A DNA stretch of 64,000 nt from Allobogoriella deserti (GTDB lineage: Bacteria > Actinomycetota > Actinomycetes > Actinomycetales > Actinomycetaceae). The stretch is taken from contig NZ_JBHUEE010000002.1 of NCBI RefSeq assembly GCF_042680605.1, positions 186,001 to 250,000 on the forward strand. The letters are read 5' to 3'. Within the stretch, counting starts at the first letter, position 1. Each line of letters opens with the position of its first letter. Positions 8,481 through 16,921 of this stretch are shown in pieces. The position numbers and the translations under genes are program-made. The notes under the pieces were generated by a model. That model saw nothing but the letters and a program-made list of their open reading frames with translations. It was not told the origin of the DNA and ran no database searches.

Positions 8481-9445
8481 CCTGCCGGGCGGGTTCCCTG
8501 ACCGGATCGTTCGGTGCCGTCGGCGCTGCCCGGCGCGGTTGCGAGCCCGGCCAACTCGGCGCTGCCGTCCCACAGGGCGCGGACGACGTCGTCGCGCCGG
8601 GCCAGTTCGGAGGGAGCCTTCCAGACCAGATGGCCCCGCCGCAGCGCGGCGTAGTACTCCTCGGCCGGCGGCCGGACGTCACCGAGCGCGAGATCGGCGA
8701 GTGCGCGCCCCGCGGCCGCGGGCGTGTTGAGCCGTGGTACGAGTACGCCGACCGGACGGCCGAGGACCCGCCACGCCGTGCGCATCGCACGCGGCATCTC
8801 GCGGGCAAGCCCGGTGCCGGGCGTCTGGCCCGGGCAGTAGGCGACGCCGACGAGGTCACGGCTGCGCAGCTGCGGCAGGACCTTGAGCGCCCGGACGGTG
8901 AGCACCGTGCACAGCTTGGACGCCGTGTAGGCACGGCGTCCGGCGACAGCCGGCCCGTCCGGCTCCGCGCCGCGGAACTGCTCCGGCTCGTGCTCCGGAT
9001 GGGCGAGCAGATACGGGTCGGCGTGCCGGGGCAGCGGCAGGCCGGCCCCTTCCGTTGGGTCGTGGGTCCCGCTCGTCGTCGCGACGACGACGGCGCCCCG
9101 ACGCAGGTGGTCCAGGAGCAGCCGGAGCAGCAGGTACTGGGCCAAGTGATTGACGGTGAACGTCGTCTCGTACCCGTCGGTGGTGCGTCCGTCAGCGTCC
9201 GGGCGCAGCGTGCCGGCGTTGAGCACCAGCGTGTCGATCGCGGCGCCGTCGAGCCGGTCGATCACCGTGGCGGCGAACGACCGCACCGCCTCCAGGCTCG
9301 CCAGGTCGAGGGGCACGGACTCGACGCCGTCGGGAGGAGCGTTCCGTGCCCCGAGGAGGAGGCGGGTCTGCGGCGCCGCCGAGATGTGGCGGACGGCGAC
9401 CGCCCCGAGGCCGGACGTCCCACCGGTCATGACGATGGTGTTCAT
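8420..9445 (-). CDS. SDR family NAD(P)-dependent oxidoreductase
   Basis: This is a short-chain dehydrogenase/reductase of 341 aa. The nucleotide-binding motif TGGTSGLG is at residues 7-14, NAG is near residue 90, and the catalytic tyrosine and lysine are in the YTASK motif. The protein is longer than classical SDRs and resembles protochlorophyllide-reductase/retinol-dehydrogenase-like members. Its C-terminal about 40 residues are polar and probably disordered, and that part is where the gene overlaps the M23 gene. The gene is divergent from the TetR gene, so it is a likely target of that repressor. The substrate is unknown. Confidence 0.85.
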   Translation of the reverse strand: MNTIVMTGGTSGLGAVAVRHISAAPQTRLLLGARNAPPDGVESVPLDLASLEAVRSFAATVIDRLDGAAIDTLVLNAGTLRPDADGRTTDGYETTFTVNHLAQYLLLRLLLDHLRRGAVVVATTSGTHDPTEGAGLPLPRHADPYLLAHPEHEPEQFRGAEPDGPAVAGRRAYTASKLCTVLTVRALKVLPQLRSRDLVGVAYCPGQTPGTGLAREMPRAMRTAWRVLGRPVGVLVPRLNTPAAAGRALADLALGDVRPPAEEYYAALRRGHLVWKAPSELARRDDVVRALWDGSAELAGLATAPGSADGTERSGQGTRPAGQDPSGSTTDRSPGRPTRRS

Positions 9446-9582
9446 TCGGTGCCCTTCCCGCTCGGGGTCCGCAGCTCGCCGCGGCACCCGGTCGGCAGTC
9501 AGTCGAGCACGGAGACCGCGCCAAGCAACATGAGACTCGCCGCCGTACTCACGGTCCGCACGTGGGAGACTTCGCCCGATTC

Positions 9583-9610
9583 GATACCTGAGTTTCGCTA
9601 CTTCAGTATC
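9583..9610. promoter_or_regulatory. Candidate TetR operator between the SDR and tetR genes
   Basis: An imperfect inverted repeat lies in the divergent gap. The left arm begins GATACCTGAG and the right arm ends CTTCAGTATC, so GATAC is mirrored by GTATC with a mirrored TGA/TCA core. It ends 13 bases before the tetR start codon, where a repressor would cover both promoters. Confidence 0.55.
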
Positions 9611-9623
9611 GTATGCTGGCAGC

Positions 9624-10247
9624 ATGACACGTGTCCGTCAAGGGGGCGGCCGCCCGCGCGAGAGCAGGATCGACGCGGCGGTTCTGGCCGCTGCCCGGGA
9701 GCTGCTGGCAGAGGTCGGCTACGCCGGGGTGACGATGGACGCCACAGCGGCGCGGGCCGGTACGTCCAAGGCGGCGATCTACCGTCGCTTCCGTTCCAAG
9801 GCCGAGCTGATGTTCGCCGCAGCCGTGCACCGCGGTGAGGTCACCCCACCCCCGGACACCGGCTCACTCCGGGGCGACCTGCTCGCTCTCGCCCGCACGA
9901 TCCGGGACGCCATGTCCTCGCCGGCGGCGCGCGAGGTCGCTCCGCAGGTGCTCACTGAGATCCGGCGGTCACCGGCGGTGTCGGACCGGCTGCGCGAGGT
10001 CTTCGTGACGAGCGAACGGTCGGAGATCGAGACGGTACTGGACCGCGCGGTCGGCCGTGGTGAGCTCATGCGCCGGCCGGACATCGCCACGGTGCACCGC
10101 ATCCTCGGTGGTGCGCTGTTCTTCGGCGTCTTCGTGGTCGACGAGGACGTCGGCGAGCGCGAGCTCCACCAACTGGTCGCGGTGCTGTCGGCGGGCGTTG
10201 TGGCCGAGGTGAGTCCACACTTGCGCGCGCACTCTCCCGACATTTGA
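9624..10247 (+). CDS. TetR/AcrR family transcriptional regulator
   Basis: The protein (207 aa) has an N-terminal TetR helix-turn-helix at about residues 15-65 (AARELLAEVGYAGVTMDATAARAGTSKAAIYRRF, a textbook match), followed by a ligand-binding domain with a TetR C-terminal pattern (APQVLTEIRRSPAVSDRLREVF). It is divergent from the SDR gene and 9 bases upstream of the molybdenum hydroxylase operon on the same strand. It may control both. The ligand is unknown. Confidence 0.9.
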   Translation: MTRVRQGGGRPRESRIDAAVLAAARELLAEVGYAGVTMDATAARAGTSKAAIYRRFRSKAELMFAAAVHRGEVTPPPDTGSLRGDLLALARTIRDAMSSPAAREVAPQVLTEIRRSPAVSDRLREVFVTSERSEIETVLDRAVGRGELMRRPDIATVHRILGGALFFGVFVVDEDVGERELHQLVAVLSAGVVAEVSPHLRAHSPDI

Positions 10248-10256
10248 CTGGCCGAC

Positions 10257-10760
10257 ATGGAGACCTCGATCACACTGACGGTCGACGGCGCCGAACGGAC
10301 GGTCGACGTCGACCACCGCACCACGCTGCTCGACGCCCTACGGGACCGCCTCGGTGTCACGTCCCCGAAGAAGGGGTGCGATCACGGACAGTGCGGCTCG
10401 TGCACCGTGCTGCTCGACGGGCGCCGGCACCTGACGTGCCTGACGTTGGCGATCGCCCAGGACGGCGCGGAGATCACCACCGCCGCCGGACTCGCCGACG
10501 GCGACGACCTGCATCCGGTGCAGCAGCAGTTCCTCGACCAGGACGGGTACCAGTGCGGGTACTGCACGCCCGGCCAGGTGTGTTCCGCCGTCGGCATGCT
10601 GGAGGAGGTCAAGCAGGGCAGGCCGAGCCACGTCACCGAGGACCTCACCGGCGACATCGAGCTGACGGATGAGGAGGTCCGTGAGCGCATGAGCGGGAAC
10701 CTGTGCCGGTGCGGGGCCTACCCGAACATCGTCGCCGCCATCCGAGAGGCTGCCCGATGA
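10257..10760 (+). CDS. Molybdenum hydroxylase 2Fe-2S subunit (PaoA/YagT-like)
   Basis: This is the small iron-sulfur subunit of a xanthine-oxidase-family enzyme (167 aa), which passes electrons from the molybdenum site to FAD. The plant-type ferredoxin cluster ligands are C41, C46, C49 and C61. The second 2Fe-2S cluster uses the CGYC pair (C100, C103) and the CRC pair near residue 148. It is the first of three genes joined by ATGA overlaps. No twin-arginine leader is visible, unlike periplasmic E. coli PaoA, so the enzyme is probably cytoplasmic. Confidence 0.9.
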   Translation: METSITLTVDGAERTVDVDHRTTLLDALRDRLGVTSPKKGCDHGQCGSCTVLLDGRRHLTCLTLAIAQDGAEITTAAGLADGDDLHPVQQQFLDQDGYQCGYCTPGQVCSAVGMLEEVKQGRPSHVTEDLTGDIELTDEEVRERMSGNLCRCGAYPNIVAAIREAAR

Positions 10761-11749
10761 AAGCTCTGGCCCATGAGCACGCCACGGACGTCAGCTCCGC
10801 TGTGCGGACGGTCGCGAGCTCGCCTGACGCCGCCTTCCTCGCCGGCGGCTCGAACCTCGTCGACCACCTCAAGCTCGGCGTCACCGCCCCGAGCCGGCTC
10901 GTCGACATCACCCGGCTCCCGTTGGACACGATCGAGGAGACCGACGACGGCGGACTGCGGATCGGCGCCACCGTCCGCAACAGTGATCTCGCGGCGCACG
11001 CCGTGGTCCGCGAGCGCTATCCGGTCATGGCGCGTGCCCTGCTGGCCGGTGCCTCCGGGCAGATCCGCAACCAGGCCACCACCGGCGGCAACCTCTTGCA
11101 ACGGACCCGGTGCGTGTACTTCCAGGACATCACGACGCCGTGCAACAAGCGTCAGCCCGGCAGCGGCTGCTCGGCCCGCGAGGGCTACGGCCATGACAAC
11201 GCCATCCTTGGGGCGTCGCCGGAGTGCGTCACGGTGCACCCGTCCGACTTCGCCGTCTCCCTCGCCGTCCTCGACGCCACCGTCGTCACCGCCGGCCCGC
11301 ACGGCGAGCGGCGATTCCCGTACGCCGAGCTGCACCGCCTGCCCGGGGAGCACCCCGAGCGGGACACGACGCTGGAGCGTGGTGAGCTGATCACCGCGAT
11401 CGAGCTGCCCCCTCTCGCCCGTGAGATCCGTTCGACGTATCACAAGGTGCGCGATCGGGCGTCGTACGCATTCGCCCTGGTCTCCGTCGCCGCAGCCGTC
11501 GAGATGGACGGGCCGCGGCTCGCCGACGTCCGGGTCGCCTGGGGCGGCGTGGCGCACCGGCCCTGGCGAGCGCACCGCCTCGAGGAGACGCTGCGGGGGC
11601 AGGAGCCGACGCCGAAGGCGATCCGCGCGGCGCTGGACGCCGAGCTCGAGGCCGCCGATCCCACGTCGCAGGCGGCGTTCAAGGTGCCGATGGTCCGGCG
11701 CACCACCGCCATGGTGCTGCGCGACCTGACCGACGGGGGGACCCGATGA
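10757..11749 (+). CDS. Molybdenum hydroxylase FAD-binding subunit with extra Fe-S motif (PaoB/YagS-like)
   Basis: This is the medium, FAD-binding subunit (330 aa). FAD-contact motifs are FLAGGSNLVDHLK at about residue 30 and ASGQIRNQATTGGNLLQ at about residue 100. Just after comes a cysteine-rich insertion, RCVYFQDITTPCNKRQPGSG followed by C, which matches the loop carrying an additional [4Fe-4S] cluster in E. coli PaoB. That insertion is what points to the aldehyde oxidoreductase PaoABC type rather than to xanthine dehydrogenase. ATG overlaps the stop of the preceding gene (ATGA). Confidence 0.88.
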   Translation: MKALAHEHATDVSSAVRTVASSPDAAFLAGGSNLVDHLKLGVTAPSRLVDITRLPLDTIEETDDGGLRIGATVRNSDLAAHAVVRERYPVMARALLAGASGQIRNQATTGGNLLQRTRCVYFQDITTPCNKRQPGSGCSAREGYGHDNAILGASPECVTVHPSDFAVSLAVLDATVVTAGPHGERRFPYAELHRLPGEHPERDTTLERGELITAIELPPLAREIRSTYHKVRDRASYAFALVSVAAAVEMDGPRLADVRVAWGGVAHRPWRAHRLEETLRGQEPTPKAIRAALDAELEAADPTSQAAFKVPMVRRTTAMVLRDLTDGGTR

Positions 11750-13884
11750 GCTCCGTGCCTGCCCTCGTCGCCGACGCCGTCGGCCGGCCCGAGCCACGGG
11801 TCGAGGGCCGACTGAAGGTCACCGGCACTGCGCCGTACGCCTACGAGGTCCCGGCGGCGGATCCAGTGTTCCTGCACCTGGTCACCTCCACCGTGGCCAA
11901 GGGGCGCATCACCCGCATCGACACCGACGCGACGCAGGCCATCGACGGTGTCGTCGCCGTCGTCGATCACACCAATGCTCCCACGCTGAGCGCGGACGGT
12001 GACCCGGAACTGCGCGCACTGCAGTCCGACCGGGTCGCGTTCCGTGGCCAGGTGGTGGCGGTCGTACTCGCCGAGACTCCGGATGCGGCCCGCGAGGGAG
12101 CGCGGGTGGTCGAGGTGACCTACGCCGAGGAGCCGCACCTCGCCGACCTGCGTGCCGACGGCCCGGAGCTGTACAAGCCGGACAGCATGCCGACGGTGCG
12201 TCAGGGCGATCTCGACGGCGCGATGGCGACCGCCGCCGTCACGGTCGACGAGGTCTACTCCACGCCGCTGGAACACGCGAGCCCGATGGAACCGCACGCG
12301 GTCACGGCGCGGTGGACCGAGGCCGGGTCGGACGGCGTGGTGCTCACGCTGGACGCGTCGACGCAGTCCGCGCACGGTACGGCACGCGCGATCGCCACGC
12401 TGTTCGGCCTGGATCCCGACCAGGTGCGGGTCCGTTCGCCGTACGTCGGTGGCGGGTTCGGCAGCAAGGGGATGCCGCACGTGCACGACGCCGTCGCGGC
12501 CATAGCGGCGCGGGTGGTTCCGGGTCGTGCGGTCAAGCTCGCCATGACGCGCCAGCAGATGTTCGCGCTCGCCGGCTACCGGGCCCCGACGATCCAGCGG
12601 TTCCGACTCGCGGCGGACGCCGACGGCCGGCTGCTCGGCATCGGCCACGACGTGATCGCCCAGAGCTCGACGGTCAAGGAGTACGGCGAGGCCGCCGCAG
12701 GCGTGACCGGGCACCTGTACGCCGCGCCGTCCCGGACAAGCGGATACCGGCTCGCAGCGCTCGACGTCGCCGTACCGACATGGATGCGCGCACCGGGCGA
12801 GATGCCGGGGATGTTCGCCCACGAGGTGGCGATGGACGAGCTCGCCGCCGCCTGCGGGGTCGACCCGATCGCGTTGCGGGTCCGCAACGAGCCGGAGACG
12901 GATCCGGTGTCGGGCAAGCCCTTCGCGAACCGACGGCTCCTCGAGTGCCTGCGCGCCGGCGCGCAAAGGTTCGGCTGGAGCGGACGCGATCCGCGGCCGG
13001 GCACGCGCCTGGACGGGGACTGGCTCGTGGGGACCGGTGTGGCGGCGTCATCGTTCCCGTACCTGCGTTTTCCCGGTAACCGTGCCCGGGTGCGTGCGGA
13101 CGGCGAGGGCCGGTTCACGGTCCAGATCGGCGCCGCGGACATCGGCACGGGCGCCGTCACGGTGCTGCGGCAGATCGCGGCGGATGCGCTGGAGCGGCCG
13201 ACGGCTGCCGTCGCGGTCGAGATCGGGGACTCCTCGCTGCCGTCGGCGACGGTCGCCGGGGGATCCTCGGGGACCGCGTCGTGGGGCTCGGCCGTGGTGG
13301 CCGCAGCCCGCCGGTTTCGTGAGGAGCACGGCGACGCTCCTCGGCCGGGCGTGCTCAGCGAGGCCGAGACGAACGCCGATGAGGCGGCACAGCGGTACGT
13401 CATGTACTCCTTCGGCGCGCAGTTCGCCGAGGTGCGGGTGAACGTCTGGACCGGTGAGGTACGCGCCGCGCGACTGTTCGGGATGTTCTCCTCGGGTCGC
13501 ATCATCAATCCGCGCACCGCCCGCTCGCAGTACATCGGCGGGATGACCATGGGCCTGGGGTCGGCGCTGCTGGAGGGTGGGGTCATCGACCCCCGGTTCG
13601 GCCACGTGGTGACCCAGGACCTGGCGAGCTACCACGTGCCGAGCCACGCGGACCTGCCGCGGATCGAGGCCGAATGGCTGGACGAGGTTGACGAACTGGC
13701 CAACCCGATGGGCGCCCGGGGCGTGGGTGAGATCGGCATCGTCGGCGTCGCCGCCGCCGTCGCGAACGCCGCCTGGCACGCCACCGGTATGCGGGTGCGG
13801 TCACTCCCGCTCACCACCGAGCAGTTCGTGGACCTTCCGGGCGACCTGCCGGCACTCGCCGGACATCCGGCGGCGTACGCCTGA
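11746..13884 (+). CDS. Molybdenum hydroxylase molybdopterin-binding subunit (PaoC/YagR-like)
   Basis: This is the large catalytic subunit (712 aa, close to E. coli PaoC). Molybdopterin-binding features include YVGGGFGSKG near residue 230, the IGAADIGTGAVTVLRQIAAD segment and GGSSGTASWGSAV. The conserved catalytic glutamate is in GARGVGEIG near residue 660. The family oxidises aldehydes (PaoABC) or other heterocycles by hydroxylation with water; the aldehyde role is inferred from the subunit architecture. No PaoD/XdhC-type maturation chaperone is encoded nearby, and no molybdenum cofactor genes are in the window. Confidence 0.9.
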   Translation: MSSVPALVADAVGRPEPRVEGRLKVTGTAPYAYEVPAADPVFLHLVTSTVAKGRITRIDTDATQAIDGVVAVVDHTNAPTLSADGDPELRALQSDRVAFRGQVVAVVLAETPDAAREGARVVEVTYAEEPHLADLRADGPELYKPDSMPTVRQGDLDGAMATAAVTVDEVYSTPLEHASPMEPHAVTARWTEAGSDGVVLTLDASTQSAHGTARAIATLFGLDPDQVRVRSPYVGGGFGSKGMPHVHDAVAAIAARVVPGRAVKLAMTRQQMFALAGYRAPTIQRFRLAADADGRLLGIGHDVIAQSSTVKEYGEAAAGVTGHLYAAPSRTSGYRLAALDVAVPTWMRAPGEMPGMFAHEVAMDELAAACGVDPIALRVRNEPETDPVSGKPFANRRLLECLRAGAQRFGWSGRDPRPGTRLDGDWLVGTGVAASSFPYLRFPGNRARVRADGEGRFTVQIGAADIGTGAVTVLRQIAADALERPTAAVAVEIGDSSLPSATVAGGSSGTASWGSAVVAAARRFREEHGDAPRPGVLSEAETNADEAAQRYVMYSFGAQFAEVRVNVWTGEVRAARLFGMFSSGRIINPRTARSQYIGGMTMGLGSALLEGGVIDPRFGHVVTQDLASYHVPSHADLPRIEAEWLDEVDELANPMGARGVGEIGIVGVAAAVANAAWHATGMRVRSLPLTTEQFVDLPGDLPALAGHPAAYA

Positions 13885-13900
13885 GGCTGCCCTGCGGGGC

Positions 13901-14137
13901 TCAGTCGCCGTCGGCCGGGGCCGTGCCGGCCTCCCCCGGCGCCCTGGCCTCCCGCAGCAGCCGGACGGCGCGCGGGCCGACGCCGTGCAGTTCCAGCAGC
14001 TCACCCAGATCCGCGGGCAGGTCGCCCACGGTGCGATAGCCCGCCGCCAGCAGCGCCCCGGTGGCGGGCCGTCCGATCCGCACGCCGTCGAAGACGGGCC
14101 CGCGGTCCGCCGCCGGGTCCTCATCCGTGGCGCTCAC
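13901..14137 (-). CDS. Small helix-hairpin-helix protein
   Basis: The product is 78 aa. The middle, LLAAGYRTVGDLPADLGELLELHGVGPRAVRLLREA, reads as tandem helix-hairpin-helix motifs (LHGVGPRA is the GhGxxxA-type hairpin), a common nonspecific DNA-binding fold. The GTG start overlaps the stop of the upstream DinB-like gene by 4 bases, so the two are translationally coupled. The function is unknown; small proteins of this type are often annotated only as helix-hairpin-helix domain proteins. Confidence 0.7.
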   Translation of the reverse strand: MSATDEDPAADRGPVFDGVRIGRPATGALLAAGYRTVGDLPADLGELLELHGVGPRAVRLLREARAPGEAGTAPADGD

Positions 14138-14712
14138 GGCCGGGCCCGACCGAGGTAGGCGGCGAGCCGCTCGGTAGGTCCGGCGCCCGGCCGCGGCTCG
14201 ACCTGCTCGCCGAACGGCATGCCGGGCCCACGGACCTCGTCGCTGACGGCCTGCTCGGCGAGCGCCTGCGCCCTGGCCACGACCGCCGGGTCGGTCTCGG
14301 ACTCCTGCCCCGTGGCGACGGCAAGGTCCCACCCATGGGCCACGAGCTCCATGAGGAAGCCGCTGAGCGCCACGTGACCCGGGACGGGGCCGTACGGTGC
14401 GGTGACGGTCGCGGTGAGAAGCGCGTCGTCGGCCCAGGCGGCCCGCGCCTCGGCGGCTCCGGCGGCGTACTGGTCCGCGAGGCGGCCGGGGTCGACCGGG
14501 ACCCGGAACGGCCGGTCGTGCGGATTGCCACCCTCAGCCACGGTGCGGAGCTTGTCCGAGACGGCATTGAGATGCTCGGTCAGCGCGCGCACGTCGAACT
14601 CGGTGCACGGCGTGGGCGCGTCGAGCTGCTCGTCCGAGGTGTGGGCCAGGAGCGTGGTGATCCACTCGTGGGTGGCGGCGATGTCGGCACGCGTGTCGGT
14701 GATCTCGCTCAT
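14134..14712 (-). CDS. TIGR03086-type DinB-like metal-binding protein
   Basis: The protein (192 aa) fits the actinobacterial TIGR03086 family of the DinB/mycothiol-dependent superfamily. The signature is at residues 30-60 (LDAPTPCTEFDVRALTEHLN), where the histidine is a metal ligand, with a later LMELVAHGWDLAVATGQ segment carrying another. These four-helix proteins bind a divalent metal and some use mycothiol as cofactor. The stop overlaps the small helix-hairpin-helix gene. The substrate is unknown. Confidence 0.8.
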   Translation of the reverse strand: MSEITDTRADIAATHEWITTLLAHTSDEQLDAPTPCTEFDVRALTEHLNAVSDKLRTVAEGGNPHDRPFRVPVDPGRLADQYAAGAAEARAAWADDALLTATVTAPYGPVPGHVALSGFLMELVAHGWDLAVATGQESETDPAVVARAQALAEQAVSDEVRGPGMPFGEQVEPRPGAGPTERLAAYLGRARP

Positions 14713-14773
14713 GCCCCTCAGTGTGCCGACCTGCGCAAGCCGTGGTGCCGGAACGGGTGGGCCGGGGCCGCCG

Positions 14774-15418
14774 CTACGGCCGGTGAGCCGGGTGTCGTGA
14801 ACGGAGCCGCTCCACACCCGGGCCGTCGAGGTCGGCGAGGGCCACCGTGCGCCCGCTGATCGCCATCGCCAGCGCCTCGCTGGGTCCCTCGACGTTTGCC
14901 CCCGTCCCCCAGGACCACTGCTGATCGGTCGCGGTGAGCCGGAGCCCGTCCAGCATGCCGTCCGGCACGACGCCGCGGGCGGCCTGCTTGCTGGGCAGCC
15001 AGTCCAGCACCATGCGCCAGTCCTCCAGGGGCACGTCGGTGGGCAGGCCGAGCGGGCGTGCGCAGTCCCGCAGGTGGATGCAGCCGTCCGCCATCTGCCC
15101 CATCGGCCCGACGCCGGGGGCCGGCACCCGGGCATCGGCCCGCTGCCGGAGAATGGTGGTCAGGTCCCCCACCGGCCGGGCGGCCAGCTCGGCGGCGATG
15201 GCCTCGCTGGCCGCGTGGATGTCGCCGCGGGCACGGACAGTGCGCCACGCCAGACCACCGAGGCCGACGACGAACGGCATCGTCATGTGCCCGAGGACCT
15301 GACGGACCGTCCATGCTCCGCACAGGCTCGGCGTGGCGAGCTGCTCGCCGGTCAGGCCATCGAAGAAGTCGGCGAGGCGGTGGCGGTTGGCGGCGGTACG
15401 GTCGGCGACGTCACTCAT
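14774..15418 (-). CDS. Maleylpyruvate isomerase family mycothiol-dependent protein
   Basis: This is a DinB-superfamily protein of 214 aa. The N-terminal helix pair ending ATPSLCGAWTVRQVLGHMTM has the metal-binding histidine at the conserved place, and DGCIHLRDCARPLGL carries the second ligand region. The C-terminal part (ALADLDGPGVERLRSR) matches the small domain found in mycothiol-dependent maleylpyruvate isomerase relatives. It lies 61 bases upstream of the TIGR03086 gene on the same strand, so the two related proteins may be co-transcribed. The substrate cannot be inferred. Confidence 0.75.
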   Translation of the reverse strand: MSDVADRTAANRHRLADFFDGLTGEQLATPSLCGAWTVRQVLGHMTMPFVVGLGGLAWRTVRARGDIHAASEAIAAELAARPVGDLTTILRQRADARVPAPGVGPMGQMADGCIHLRDCARPLGLPTDVPLEDWRMVLDWLPSKQAARGVVPDGMLDGLRLTATDQQWSWGTGANVEGPSEALAMAISGRTVALADLDGPGVERLRSRHPAHRP

Positions 15419-15500
15419 CGTGGTTCATCGTGCCAGGTGAGGACGGCCCTGGTAGCGGCTCGCGCACAGACCGTCCGCCGCCGCGTCATCGCCCCGCCGC

Positions 15501-15989
15501 TCACCGGCGTGCACCCGGCGACCGTCGCCGCGGTGTCCCGGCTCCGCTGATCGAGGCGGGTCCGAACCAGCCCCGGAGGATGAGGACCAGTGCTCCGCCC
15601 GACAACACACCGTCCACGATCCCGGCCGGCAGCAGGAAGACCATCAGCACCAGCGTGACCAGGCACATGATGGTGGTCAACGCCAGCCCCCAGAGACGGT
15701 CGCGCAGGACGGCGACGGCTCCGACCAGACGCAGCCCGCCGAAGACGCCGCTCATGACCATGAGCAGGTACAGATTCTCCTGGAAGAACGGCACGACGAA
15801 CTCGAACCGTTCGCCGACGGCTTCCTCGTCGACACCCGCGATCCGGAGCACCGGGAGGGCCAGAAACACGCTCAGTTCCATCAGCACGGCCTGCCCGAGC
15901 TGGAGCCACGCGGCCAAGCGGAATGCCGGGCTCGCTGTGCGGACCTCCGCCTCCGGCGCCACTTGTCCACCTCCGCCTTGTCCGCTCAT
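15501..15989 (-). CDS. Membrane protein of unknown function (four predicted helices)
   Basis: The 162-aa product has four hydrophobic segments in residues 25-145 (LAAWLQLGQAVLMELSVFLA; FFQENLYLLMVMSGVFGGLR; LWGLALTTIMCLVTLVLMVF; GVLSGGALVLILRGWFG) between short polar ends. The size and helix pattern resemble small DUF4345-like proteins, but I cannot confirm a family. The start at 15989 gives a short glycine-rich leader before the first helix. Confidence 0.6.
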   Translation of the reverse strand: MSGQGGGGQVAPEAEVRTASPAFRLAAWLQLGQAVLMELSVFLALPVLRIAGVDEEAVGERFEFVVPFFQENLYLLMVMSGVFGGLRLVGAVAVLRDRLWGLALTTIMCLVTLVLMVFLLPAGIVDGVLSGGALVLILRGWFGPASISGAGTPRRRSPGARR

Positions 15990-16226
15990 GCCTGCGCGGC
16001 CGCGGGACACGCTCGACCGGCCGGGTACCGGTGGCTGCGTCGTCGCCGCTCGTGGATCAGGAGCACGGCTCCCACCCGGGGAGCACCTTCCCGCCGTCGG
16101 CTGCGCGGGTAGCCGGTACGGTCGAGATCCACCCGGTAAGCGTATGCGGCACCCGCCGGTCCGACCGGCAGAACCACGGCACTGTCGCCGCAGCGCGAGA
16201 CTCGGGGTGACACGACAGGAATGCCC

Positions 16227-16916
16227 ATGCCAGCCACACCGACCTTCGAGAGCGTGCTCGAGGCCGCCGACGACGGTGCGACGCACCGGGAGGTCGAACG
16301 CCTCCTGCGTATGGCTGACTGGACGCCGTGCGGTGCCGGGGACTGGGCAGTCGCCTTGGCCGCGCCCGGCGCCGACGTCGTCGCGCGCATCAGTCCGTTC
16401 GATCCCGTGGGGCCGTACACCGCCCGCCTCTACGAGGAGGCAGCCGCGACGGGCCTCACCCCTCGGCTCATCGCGCATCGGCGCCTCACCGGTGGTGGTG
16501 ATCTTCAGGTGATGGAACGGCTCCGGCCGGTACCACCGGTGCAGGCGACGGAGTTCCTCGGCCGGCTCGGCGACGGCGAGCAACGGCTCGGCGGTCTGGG
16601 CGCGATCGTGCGCCGGATCCACGCCGAGGCGCTGAGGGAACTGCCGTGGTGCGGCCCGCTGGACCACAACCCCGCCAACGTGATGCAGACCCGCGACGGA
16701 CGACTCGTCCTGACCGACCCCTACTACGCGGACGGGCCCGATCTGTACGCGACGGCGGCACGCGACCCGGATGCGGTGGTCGCCGCGATCCCCGAGCACC
16801 TTCGCCGCTACATGACGGAGATCCCGCTCGCCGAATCCGGCCCCTGGGACCCGCAGGAGCAGGCTGCGATCCGGGAGAACCTGCGGCTGGCGGACGAGCG
16901 TGCGCGGTGGGCATGA
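16227..16916 (+). CDS. Protein-kinase-like / phosphotransferase-fold protein
   Basis: The 229-aa product has a kinase-fold catalytic loop, LDHNPANVMQTRDGRLVLTD, near residue 150. This is the APH/choline-kinase-like arrangement in which D (in LDHNPAN) would be the catalytic base and D in LTDP the metal ligand. An N-lobe-like part includes ALAAPGADVVARIS. The start at ATG 16227 is preferred over 16221 because AGGA ends at 16220, giving a 6-base spacing only for the second ATG. The substrate is unknown. The gene is convergent with, and 5 bases from, the LLM-FAD fusion gene. Confidence 0.65.
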   Translation: MPATPTFESVLEAADDGATHREVERLLRMADWTPCGAGDWAVALAAPGADVVARISPFDPVGPYTARLYEEAAATGLTPRLIAHRRLTGGGDLQVMERLRPVPPVQATEFLGRLGDGEQRLGGLGAIVRRIHAEALRELPWCGPLDHNPANVMQTRDGRLVLTDPYYADGPDLYATAARDPDAVVAAIPEHLRRYMTEIPLAESGPWDPQEQAAIRENLRLADERARWA

Positions 16917-16921
16917 GCGGC

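Noticed and set aside
8630..9838. 402-aa plus-strand open frame opposite the SDR gene
   Set aside because: It lies antisense to a gene with clear SDR motifs and has arginine-rich shadow composition.
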